From JBBROS01 sp965260935 (GTDB lineage Bacteria; Pseudomonadota; Alphaproteobacteria; Acetobacterales; Acetobacteraceae), in the NCBI GenBank assembly GCA_965260935.1, contig OZ253374.1, forward strand, positions 2,604,001 to 2,668,000: a stretch of DNA of 64,000 bases, in the 5' to 3' direction. Under the pieces are notes generated by a model. It was not told where the DNA came from, made no database searches, and saw nothing but the letters and a program-made list of their open reading frames with translations. The stretch's first letter is position 1; every line of letters begins with the position of its first letter. Position numbers and translations under genes: made by a program. Shown in pieces: positions 42,505 to 50,080 of this stretch.

Positions 42505-42777
42505 ATGGGCGAGACAATGCTCACCAACGAGTTGAATACGTCGTTGATGCTGTTCGCGACGATGGCCGGGCCGCCGCTCGCGGTGGCGCTGGTGGTCGGC
42601 CTGGTCGTGGGCCTGCTGCAGGCGGCGACGCAGATCCAGGACCAGACCATGCCGCTGACCTTCAAGGTCACGGCCGTCTGCGCCACGCTGATCCTTCTCG
42701 CGCCGGCCATCTTCCCGCCGCTGCTCGCCTACACCGAGCGCGTGCTGAACCAGTTCCCGGCCATGACCCGGTTCTAG
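42505..42777 (+). CDS. sctS: T3SS export apparatus protein SctS (RhcS/HrcS, FliQ family)
   Basis: 90 residues with two membrane helices, FATMAGPPLAVALVVGLVVG followed by LLQAATQIQDQTMPLTFKV, the FliQ/SctS signature around the turn, and a second helix ATLILLAPAIFPPLLAY. Four SctS copies wrap around the SctR-SctT pore. AAAGGAGA precedes the ATG by about ten bases, the first clear ribosome site in the run since sctI. Confidence 0.96.
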   Translation: MGETMLTNELNTSLMLFATMAGPPLAVALVVGLVVGLLQAATQIQDQTMPLTFKVTAVCATLILLAPAIFPPLLAYTERVLNQFPAMTRF

Positions 42778-42780
42778 GCC

Positions 42781-43590
42781 ATGGCGCCGTTCGCCCCCGA
42801 GGTCGGCGCCCTGGCCGACCGCCTCATCCCTCTCGTGTCCGCCGTCGCGGTCAGCATGGGGCGTCCGGCGGGTTCGGCCCTCGTGCTCCCCGTGTTCACG
42901 CGCGCCCAACTCGGCGGGCCCGTGCGCGGCGCCGTCGCTTTCGCGCTCGGCCTCGCGGCCGTTCCGGGCATCGACGCCGGGCTTGCCGCCCACCCGGTCC
43001 CCTTGCCGTTGCTGGCCCTGCTCGGCGTCAAGGAGGCGTTCGTCGGCCTTCTGATCGGCGTCCTGCTCGGCGTGCCGATCTGGGCCGTGCAATGCGCCGG
43101 CGAGTTCATCGACACCCAGCGCAGCGCGACGCAGGACCGCCAGCCCGAGCCCGGCAGCGGCAACCAGAACTCCACCACCGGCAACTTCCTCGGCATGACG
43201 GTGGTGGCGCTGTTCGTGATCTCGGGGGGCCTCAACGCGCTGGCTTCGACCATCGGCGCAAGCTACGGCGTCTGGCCCGCCTTGCAGTTCCTGCCTCTGC
43301 CGACGACCGGCTGGGCCGGCTTCCTGTTCGGCCTGCTGGACCACATCACCCGCGTGTCGCTTTCCCTCGCCGCTCCCGTCGTCATCGGCATGGTCATGTG
43401 CGAGGCCTGCGTCATCCTGCTCATGCGCGCGGTGCCCAAGCTGCACGTCTATGACTTGGCGCCGACGCTGCGCAACCTGATGTTCGTGGTTCTGATGCTG
43501 GCCTACGCGCAGTTCCTGGTCGCGTACATGCATCGCGAGATCGGGCACCTGCAGGGCGCGGCCGTGCAGCTTCGGGAGCTGCTGCGGTGA
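42781..43590 (+). CDS. sctT: T3SS export apparatus protein SctT (RhcT/HrcT, FliR family)
   Basis: 269 residues with about six hydrophobic segments, including LVLPVFTRAQLGGPVRGAVA and LLGVPIWAVQCAGEFIDTQR leading to the family segment QDRQPEPGSGNQNSTTGNFL, then GFLFGLLDHITRVSLSLAAP. SctT is the single-copy FliR-type subunit of the export pore. It begins four bases after sctS and overlaps sctU by four bases. Confidence 0.96.
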   Translation: MAPFAPEVGALADRLIPLVSAVAVSMGRPAGSALVLPVFTRAQLGGPVRGAVAFALGLAAVPGIDAGLAAHPVPLPLLALLGVKEAFVGLLIGVLLGVPIWAVQCAGEFIDTQRSATQDRQPEPGSGNQNSTTGNFLGMTVVALFVISGGLNALASTIGASYGVWPALQFLPLPTTGWAGFLFGLLDHITRVSLSLAAPVVIGMVMCEACVILLMRAVPKLHVYDLAPTLRNLMFVVLMLAYAQFLVAYMHREIGHLQGAAVQLRELLR

Positions 43591-44627
43591 GCGGCGACAC
43601 CAGCGAGGAGAAAACTGAGCCTGCGTCGCACAAAAAGCTGGCGGACCAGCGCAAGAAGGGCAAGCTCGCCAAAGCGCCCGACCTGCTGGCCGCGATCACG
43701 ACCGGGGCGCTGATCGCCTATGTCCTGCTCGCAGCCCGGCAGGTTTCGGCAAAGCTGCAGGATCTGATGACGGTCTCGGCGCAAAGCATCCAGACCGATT
43801 TCAATCACGGTTCCAGGATGATGCTGGCCGAAGCGCAATCAGCCCTGCTGCAATGCGGGCTGTCGGCGCTCCTGATCGCAGTCGTTGCCGCCATTGCCGG
43901 CGGCATGTTGATCAACAAGGGATTTGTATTTTCCATGGAAGCGGTGACGCCGAAGCTGGAGAAGGTCAATCCGGTCAGTGGCTTCAAGAACCTTTTCAAG
44001 GTCAACAACCTGGTCGAGTTCGCCAAGTCGGTGATCAAGGCCGCGTTGTTCGGCGCCGCGTTGTTCGGCGTCGCGCGCGGAGCGGTCGGACCGCTGCTCG
44101 ATTTGCCGGCCTGTGGTCCCGGCTGCATTCCCTCGGCAGTTCAATCAGTGCTGACGCCGCTGCTTCTGATTGCCGCCGGGTTCTATTTCGCCAGCGGCGC
44201 CGTCGATGTCCTGATCCAAAAGTGGCTGTTCATGCGCGACATGCGCATGACCAAGACCGAGATGAAACGGGAAAACAAGGACACCAACGGCAATCCTTTG
44301 ATCAAGGGCCAGCAGCGGCGGTTGCAAAGAGAGAACGCGCAGGATAGCGTCCGCACCGGCTTTGCCCAGGCGACGCTGGTTATCTGCACTGTCGGAGTGG
44401 CGGTGGGCCTGCGCTACGTGCAGAACGAGACGCCGCTGCCGATCGTGGTATGCCGGGCGATGGACGAAACGTCGGCTGACATGATTAGGGCCGCCCGGAC
44501 GCGGCAGTTGCCGGTGTTCTGGGACAAATCGCTGGCCACCGATCTCGCCGTCGGCGTGATGGTCGGTAAGGCCATCACGGTGACGTTCTTCTCCCGGGTT
44601 GCACAGGCCATTCTCCTGTCAAGGTGA
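43587..44627 (+). CDS. sctU: T3SS export switch protein SctU (RhcU/HrcU, FlhB family) lacking the NPTH motif
   Basis: 346 residues. The N-terminus SGDTSEEKTEPASHKKLADQ and four membrane helices (to about residue 210) are typical of FlhB/YscU, as is the cytoplasmic start MTKTEMKRENKDTNGNPLIK. In all well-studied members the autocleavage site NPTH precedes a segment IAVGLRY...TPLP. Here the aligned residues 267-270 are CTVG (ATLVICTVGVAVGLRYVQNE), so the cleaving Asn and the Pro and His are absent, while the rest of the domain is intact and in frame. The substrate-specificity switch should therefore work without autocleavage or not at all. Last gene of the core operon. Confidence 0.95.
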   Translation: MSGDTSEEKTEPASHKKLADQRKKGKLAKAPDLLAAITTGALIAYVLLAARQVSAKLQDLMTVSAQSIQTDFNHGSRMMLAEAQSALLQCGLSALLIAVVAAIAGGMLINKGFVFSMEAVTPKLEKVNPVSGFKNLFKVNNLVEFAKSVIKAALFGAALFGVARGAVGPLLDLPACGPGCIPSAVQSVLTPLLLIAAGFYFASGAVDVLIQKWLFMRDMRMTKTEMKRENKDTNGNPLIKGQQRRLQRENAQDSVRTGFAQATLVICTVGVAVGLRYVQNETPLPIVVCRAMDETSADMIRAARTRQLPVFWDKSLATDLAVGVMVGKAITVTFFSRVAQAILLSR

Positions 44628-44810
44628 ACCGCGCCCGAAGCCGTGGCCTGAGGTTCTCGACGGCGCTGGCGCATGGACCGGAGGGCACTGTCGACTTGTT
44701 GGACTGAAGTTGCGATGGCGCGCGATAGGTTGTGCCCGGATGATAGCGGCCTCGTTTGATCTGGATTGGCAGTTAACATGCCTCGCTGTTCCAGTCAGGG
44801 CGATTGCGGT

Positions 44811-45227
44811 TTAATCGTCTCTGTGAACCCGCTCCATACGCTCGTGGCGCTCCTGCGCCTCGATCGACATCGTTGCGATCGGGCGAGCTTCCAGGCGCTT
44901 GATCCCGATTGGCTCATCGGTCACGTCGCAAAAACCGTAGGTGCCACTCTCGATCCGCAGCAAGGCCTGGTCGATTTTCGTGATGAGCTTGCGAGCCCGG
45001 TCACGAGTCCGCAGTTCAAGCGCCCGGTCCGTTTCCACGCTGGCTCGGTCAGCGATGTCGGCTTCGTGGATGCCGCCTTCCGACAAGCTCGCCAGCGTTC
45101 CTCCGGCATCGCGCAAGAGCTCCCCACGCCAGCGCAACAGCTTTTGACGGAAATACTCCGTTTGCAGCGGGTTCATGAACGATTCCGCGTCGGAAGGCCG
45201 GTAGTCCGGGGGTAGCGTGACCATCAT
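44811..45227 (-). CDS. dksA: DksA/TraR-family RNA polymerase-binding protein
   Basis: 138 residues. FMNPLQTEYFRQKLLRWRGE and the coiled coil with DRASVETDRALELRTRDRAR match DksA, which binds the RNA polymerase secondary channel and cooperates with ppGpp. The zinc-finger region GTYGFCDVTDEPIGIKRLEA keeps one Cys and replaces the others, so it is the non-zinc form. Two adjacent ATGs (45227, 45224); AGGAG lies 11 or more bases upstream. It is next to flagellar genes, as usual in alphaproteobacteria, where it is linked to fliX. Confidence 0.9.
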   Translation of the reverse strand: MMVTLPPDYRPSDAESFMNPLQTEYFRQKLLRWRGELLRDAGGTLASLSEGGIHEADIADRASVETDRALELRTRDRARKLITKIDQALLRIESGTYGFCDVTDEPIGIKRLEARPIATMSIEAQERHERMERVHRDD

Positions 45228-45367
45228 GCCGGCGATCCTCTCCTGTGATCCATCTGAGCCGCAACGCGAACCGGGCAACAACTGCCGGGCTTATATCGAT
45301 GCCGGCAGGGGTCGCCAAGACCTGCGTTGAATGTGTCAAAAACCTGTCTCACAGCCGGCTTTGCTCA

Positions 45368-45778
45368 TTATCTCGAACGCTGGGCATAGCGGCGCGCCAA
45401 TTCGACGGCGACGCGCGCCTGGAGTGCGCGCTGAACCGCGATCAGCCGCGGATCGGCGGCTTCGGGCGCGTTGCGACTCAGGCTCGAAAGCGTTTCCAGA
45501 ACGCCGTCGGCTTCGCCACCCAGCAAGGCTCGTTGCATTGCTGCCAGAGCTTGGAGCGTGGCCGTTCCATGGCGCCGCGCTTCCCGGTCCCTCGCCGCGG
45601 CCTGCTCGGCTTCTTGCAATGCCAGCAAGTCGCTTAAACCGACACTCGGCGCGGCGGCCACGTCCTGTGCCGCGGTTGCCGGCACGCTGAAGGCGCTGAC
45701 GCTCGCGCGTCGCGTGATCGGCCGGACCGCTGTCTGCGGCCGCACCGCGGTTGGCCCAACTTGATTAAAGCCGCTCAA
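45368..45778 (-). CDS. fliX: Flagellar assembly regulator FliX
   Basis: 136 residues. FliX is an alphaproteobacterial protein that couples flagellar basal-body completion to class III/IV gene expression through FlbD. The C-terminal half shows the family pattern, LSDLLALQEAEQAAARDREA followed by LAAMQRALLGGEADGVLETL. A TTG start at 45778 with GGGAGA about six bases upstream is preferred; the frame can be extended to TTG 45808. It is divergent from flgI, as in Caulobacter, and upstream of dksA on the same strand. Confidence 0.85.
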   Translation of the reverse strand: MSGFNQVGPTAVRPQTAVRPITRRASVSAFSVPATAAQDVAAAPSVGLSDLLALQEAEQAAARDREARRHGTATLQALAAMQRALLGGEADGVLETLSSLSRNAPEAADPRLIAVQRALQARVAVELARRYAQRSR

Positions 45779-45888
45779 CTCCGCTCTCCCATTTCTGCCG
45801 CCCGGCAAATTTTGCCGCGGCGTCGTTGGCGTAAATGCCCCGGCAAACCTGGCTTTTCTTCTGGCACGGCCGTTGCAGCAGCTCGATC

Positions 45889-47013
45889 ATGCCCACGATT
45901 ATGCCCACACGAACCTTTACGATTTGGAAATGTGCGCTCGCCATAATGGCGGTCATGCTTCCCAACCTTGCCAGAGCCGATGTCCGCATCAAGGACATCG
46001 CCGACATCGAAGGCGTCCGAGACAACCAGCTCGTCGGATACGGGTTGGTCGTCGGACTGAACGGCACGGGCGACCGCCTCGACAGCGCGGTGTTCACGCG
46101 GCAGTCGCTGATCGGCATGTTGGAACGGCTCGGGGTGAACACGCGCGATCAGGAAAGCAAGCTGCAGACCAAGAACGTGGCGGCCGTGATGGTGACCGCC
46201 AGCCTTCCCGCCTTCGCGCGCAGCGGCAGCCGCATCGATGTGTCGGTATCCGCGCTCGGCGATGCCAAGGACCTGACGGGAGGGACGCTCCTGGTCACCC
46301 CGCTCATGGGCGCAGACGGAGAGGTGTACGGCGTCGCGCAAGGAACGCTCGCAACGGGCGCGATCTCGGCAAAGGGCGCCGGCGCATCCATCACCCGCGG
46401 CGTCCCGACTGCAGGCCGGATCGCCAATGGTGCCACCGTGGAGCGCGAAATCCCGTTCAAGTTCGGCGGCAAGGACGTCATCCACCTCGGGCTGCGCAAC
46501 CCAGACCTCACCACTGCCCGGCGGATGGCGGACGTGATCAACCGCGCCGTCGGCGGCGGCGCGCGAGCGACTGACCCGCGCACGGTCGAACTCAACCTGG
46601 CCGGGCGGGACCCGGTAGATGTCGTTGCCCGGATCGAATCCCTGAACGTGAAGCCTGACAGCCCCGCGACCGTCGTGATCGACGAGGCGAGCGGCACCAT
46701 CGTCATGGGAGACCACGTGCGCATCAGCACGGTCGCGATCGCGCAAGGCAACCTTACGATCCGCGTGACCGAAGCGCCGCAAGTCAGCCAGCCCGCGCCG
46801 CTCTCGAACGGCCAGACGGTCGTTACCCCCCGCTCCAACGTGCAGGTCGACACCCAATCCGAGAACCGGCTCGGCATCCTTCAAGGCGGCGTGACGCTGG
46901 GCGACCTAGTGGCGAGCCTTAATGCCCTCGGGGTCGGTCCGCGAGACATGATCAGCATCTTGCAGTCGATCAAAACCGCAGGCGCCCTGCAAGCTGAACT
47001 TGTCGTGCGATAA
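45889..47013 (+). CDS. flgI: Flagellar P-ring protein FlgI
   Basis: 374 residues. A signal peptide (IWKCALAIMAVMLPNLARAD) precedes DVRIKDIADIEGVRDNQLVG and YGLVVGLNGTGDRLDSAVFT, the FlgI signature; RVNVxTRDQESKLQTKNVAA-type and C-terminal GVTLGDLVASLNALGVGPRD blocks are also typical. FlgI forms the ring around the flagellar rod in the peptidoglycan layer. ATG 45889 and 45901 are both possible. The stop overlaps the flgJ start. Confidence 0.96.
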   Translation: MPTIMPTRTFTIWKCALAIMAVMLPNLARADVRIKDIADIEGVRDNQLVGYGLVVGLNGTGDRLDSAVFTRQSLIGMLERLGVNTRDQESKLQTKNVAAVMVTASLPAFARSGSRIDVSVSALGDAKDLTGGTLLVTPLMGADGEVYGVAQGTLATGAISAKGAGASITRGVPTAGRIANGATVEREIPFKFGGKDVIHLGLRNPDLTTARRMADVINRAVGGGARATDPRTVELNLAGRDPVDVVARIESLNVKPDSPATVVIDEASGTIVMGDHVRISTVAIAQGNLTIRVTEAPQVSQPAPLSNGQTVVTPRSNVQVDTQSENRLGILQGGVTLGDLVASLNALGVGPRDMISILQSIKTAGALQAELVVR

Positions 47014-47300
47014 TGATGATCTACACCAACGAGCCCGGCGCCGCCCTCTCGCCAGCCCAGCGCCAGAAGATCGCCGCGTCCGCCCAGCAATTCGAAGCGC
47101 TCGCGCTTGGACAATTGCTGACGCCGATGTTCGACACGGTCGACACGAGCAAGGGCTTGTTCGGAGGCGGAGAAGCCGAAGCCGCCTGGAAGCCGATGAT
47201 GGTGAGCGAACTCGCAAAGAGCATTTCCGCCTCGGGCGGACTGGGCCTTGCCAAGCCGATCATGCAGCAGATGTTACGCTTACAGGAAGCAAAGTCATGA
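47013..47300 (+). CDS. flgJ: Rod-binding protein FlgJ (N-terminal domain only)
   Basis: 95 residues. SAQQFEALALGQLLTPMFDT, then LFGGGEAEAAWKPMMVSELA, is the rod-binding domain of FlgJ. The peptidoglycan hydrolase half of enterobacterial FlgJ is missing, which is normal for alphaproteobacteria. Two ATGs in tandem (47013, 47016); the first overlaps the flgI stop. flgN follows with a 4-base overlap. Confidence 0.92.
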   Translation: MMIYTNEPGAALSPAQRQKIAASAQQFEALALGQLLTPMFDTVDTSKGLFGGGEAEAAWKPMMVSELAKSISASGGLGLAKPIMQQMLRLQEAKS

Positions 47301-47653
47301 GTTCAGATGAGTCTATCGTTCGCCTGATCGACGTTCTCGATGCTGAGAACAACGCCTTGGCGCAAGGCAATGCCGCGCAAGCCATACTGTACACCAACGA
47401 GAAGAAAGATGCCCTGCAAGCCCTGCAAGCAGCATTGCCCGGCGCCACGCCCGATGCCGCACTTGCCGCACGGTTGCGGGACGCCGTGGAACAGAACGGC
47501 CGTTTACTGAGGCAGGCGATCGAGGTGCAGGGTCGCGTGCTCGTCCTGGTGGCGCGCGCCGCCGTTCTCGCTGCTCCGGAACCGGTAAGATATTGCGCGC
47601 ACGGGTTTACGGCACAGGAGGGCGGGGCGCTAGCACTCAAGCTCAGGGCTTGA
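47297..47653 (+). CDS. flgN: FlgN-like flagellar hook-filament chaperone
   Basis: 118 residues, predicted all helical. SIVRLIDVLDAENNALAQGN, YTNEKKDALQALQAALPG and LRDAVEQNGRLLRQAIEVQG follow the FlgN pattern, with conserved Glu/Asn in the first helix. FlgN is the export chaperone for FlgK and FlgL. Located directly after flgJ with overlapping start (ATGA). The assignment rests on moderate similarity and on flagellar context. Confidence 0.8.
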   Translation: MSSDESIVRLIDVLDAENNALAQGNAAQAILYTNEKKDALQALQAALPGATPDAALAARLRDAVEQNGRLLRQAIEVQGRVLVLVARAAVLAAPEPVRYCAHGFTAQEGGALALKLRA

Positions 47654-47844
47654 TCCTTGCTGACCTGCCCGAAGTCGTTTCGTTGCCGTTGGCCGATCTG
47701 AGTGGAGTTGAGCCGTTAGGGCAGTATCAGCAGGTCATGCGTTCGCGGCCATGCCCGGTTGCGGAAGCAAAATTCGGCACGGCTGGCTTTCGGCGGGCCG
47801 GAGCGGGCGCGACTTGCATAACGGGCCAGCAATGAAAAGCTGAT

Positions 47845-50055
47845 TCAAGCTGCTCGGGCAGCAAGCGCGTCGATCATGCGGAGGCCCTCGGCATTAGCCA
47901 GGACGGCTGCGCGCTCGGGGCGGGTCAAGGCTTGGGCGGCGGCGAGGGTATCCATTTCGGCGAGCTTGGCGAGGCCGACAAGGAGGGCCGGGTCGAAAGG
48001 GTCGCCGGGGCTGCGGGGGGGCGGGAGCATGGCGCGGTGGGCGGCCATGAGAGCCGGGTCGGCGACGAGGCGGGCAATGGCGTCGGTGGGCGGCTGGGCG
48101 AAGGCGGGTTGCAGGGAGCGGGCTTGCAGGAGCACGGGCGGGGGGGCGGCTTCCTCGGGGGTCCGGAGCAGGCCGGCGCGGCGGAGGGCTTGGCCTGCGG
48201 TGCGGCGCGCGGTGAGGGCGGCGAGGGGAGCGGCGAGGGCGAGGCCCAGAACGACCGGGGACATCCAGAGCAGGAGCGGCAGCGAAATGGCGTAGGATGT
48301 AAGGCCCAGGACGAGGCCGGTCAGGGTGTGGGGGAGGTATTGGCGCAGCGTATCGCGGAAGGGGACTTGGCCGTCCTCGCGGATCTGCGGCATCCACCCG
48401 GCGTCACGGCCGAACAGAATGGTGGCCACCGAGGCGGATTGGGTCAGCATGGTGACCGGGGCTAGGAGACCGGCAAGAAGAGTCTCGGTGAGCACGCCGA
48501 GCAGGGTGCGGAGTGCGCCGCCGAAGGCCTGGCGGTCGCGGCGGCTGGTCAGGAGGGCGAGCCAGGCCAGGAGCTTGGGACCCAGCAGCACGGCCATGGT
48601 GCCGATGAAGACCCACATGGAGCGGACCGGGTCGACGACGGGCCAGGTGGGGAAGAGGCTGGGGCCTGCGGGGAAATAGTCGGGCGGGACGAAGCGGGCG
48701 CGGACGGAGATCATGATGCCGAGGATCAGGAACAGCATCCAGAGGGGGGCGGTGACGTAGCTGCCGATGCCCATCAGCAGGTGGAGGCGGCTGATCGGGT
48801 GGAGGCCACGGGCAGGGAGGACGGCCATGTGCTGGAGATTGCCTTGGCACCAGCGGCGGTCCCGGACGGCGAGCTCGGAAAGGGACGGGGGGCATTCCTC
48901 GAAGCTGCCGGACAGCGCCGGGAGCATGTGCACGGCCCAGCCGGCGCGGCGGATCAGGGCGGCTTCGACGAAGTCGTGGCTCATGATATGGCCGCCGAAT
49001 GGCTTGCGGCCGGGAAGGGTGGGAAGGCCGGCGGCTGCGGCGAAGGCCTCGGTGCGGATCAGGGCATTGTGGCCCCAGTAGTTGCCCTCCGCGCCATGCC
49101 ACCAGGCGATGCCGTGAGCGATCATGGGGCCATAGAGGCGTCCGGCGAACTGCTGCAGGCGGGCGAACAGGGTCTGTGCGCCGACGATGACGGGCAGCGA
49201 TTGGATCAGGCCGGCGCCGGGCGTTCCGGCCATGGCGGCGGCGAGGCGGGCGATGCAGGGGGCGGTCATGACGCTATCGGCGTCGAGGATCATGAACTGC
49301 GGGTAGGCGCTGCCCCAGCGGCGGACCCAGTCGGCGATGTTGCCGGCCTTGCGCTCGGCGTTGTGCGGGCGGCGGCGGTAGAAGATGCCGGATGCGCCGG
49401 TTTGGGCGCGGAGGGCGAGGAAGGCGGCTTCTTCGGCGATCCAGGCGTCGGGGTCGGTGGTGTCGCTGAGAATGAAAATGTCGAAGCTGTCGGCGAGGTT
49501 CTGCTGGGCGAGGTCGGCGTGGATGACGGCGAGGGCGGCCATGATGCGGGCGGGGGCCTCGTTATAGGCAGGCATCAGGAGGGCCGTCTTGGGCAGGGAC
49601 GCGGCGGGCAGGTTCGCAGGCGGGCGGGCGGCGAGGAGGGAGACGAAGCCGCAAAGGCTGCTGACGAGAGAGAGGGCGATCCAGGCGAAGAGGCTGACGA
49701 AGAGCGCCAGGATGGCGATCTCGAGCGGGGAGGTGCCGGCGGCGCCCAGGACGAGGTGCATCTCGCGGGTGGCGAAGACGGTGAGAAGCATGGCGCTGCC
49801 GAGCACGAGGAGGCGACGCCAGGCCATGCCTCGAGGCGATGAGTCGGGGCGGCGAGTGACGGGGGGAGCGTGCTTGAGGGATTGCACCGGCATGTCGAGC
49901 GGCGCGTCGGGGGGAAGGGCTTGGAAGGGCGGGGTAAGATCGGTGGGATTCAGCGTTGAGCCGTCATCATGAGCGGGGCGGCGTAGTTCAGGGTTGGAGG
50001 CTTGCGTGCGCCCCCGGATGTCCGCGTCGGCCCGCGACGACGTTGCGTCGTTCAC
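47845..50055 (-). CDS. opgH: Glucans biosynthesis glucosyltransferase H (OpgH/MdoH)
   Basis: 736 residues. An inner-membrane GT2-family enzyme that makes the beta-1,2-glucan backbone of osmoregulated periplasmic glucans from UDP-glucose. Two membrane helices follow the N-terminus (LLVLGSAMLLTVFATREM; AILALFVSLFAWIALSLVSS); the catalytic domain carries TALLMPAYNEAPARIMAALA, the Asp-rich FMILDADSVMTAPCIARLAA and the RDRRWCQGNLQHM (QxxRW-type) motif, then several C-terminal helices. GTG 50055 lies 25 bases after the opgG stop, giving an opgG-opgH operon. Confidence 0.94.
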   Translation of the reverse strand: MNDATSSRADADIRGRTQASNPELRRPAHDDGSTLNPTDLTPPFQALPPDAPLDMPVQSLKHAPPVTRRPDSSPRGMAWRRLLVLGSAMLLTVFATREMHLVLGAAGTSPLEIAILALFVSLFAWIALSLVSSLCGFVSLLAARPPANLPAASLPKTALLMPAYNEAPARIMAALAVIHADLAQQNLADSFDIFILSDTTDPDAWIAEEAAFLALRAQTGASGIFYRRRPHNAERKAGNIADWVRRWGSAYPQFMILDADSVMTAPCIARLAAAMAGTPGAGLIQSLPVIVGAQTLFARLQQFAGRLYGPMIAHGIAWWHGAEGNYWGHNALIRTEAFAAAAGLPTLPGRKPFGGHIMSHDFVEAALIRRAGWAVHMLPALSGSFEECPPSLSELAVRDRRWCQGNLQHMAVLPARGLHPISRLHLLMGIGSYVTAPLWMLFLILGIMISVRARFVPPDYFPAGPSLFPTWPVVDPVRSMWVFIGTMAVLLGPKLLAWLALLTSRRDRQAFGGALRTLLGVLTETLLAGLLAPVTMLTQSASVATILFGRDAGWMPQIREDGQVPFRDTLRQYLPHTLTGLVLGLTSYAISLPLLLWMSPVVLGLALAAPLAALTARRTAGQALRRAGLLRTPEEAAPPPVLLQARSLQPAFAQPPTDAIARLVADPALMAAHRAMLPPPRSPGDPFDPALLVGLAKLAEMDTLAAAQALTRPERAAVLANAEGLRMIDALAARAA

Positions 50056-50080
50056 GGTCCGTCGATCGGCGCTGCTGGGG

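Noticed and set aside
40696..43548. Minus-strand open frame of 950 codons opposite sctQ-sctT
   Set aside because: Its product is His/Arg/Gln/Asp-rich without domains, as expected for the antisense of high-GC genes; the plus-strand frames encode well-conserved SctQ, SctR, SctS and SctT.
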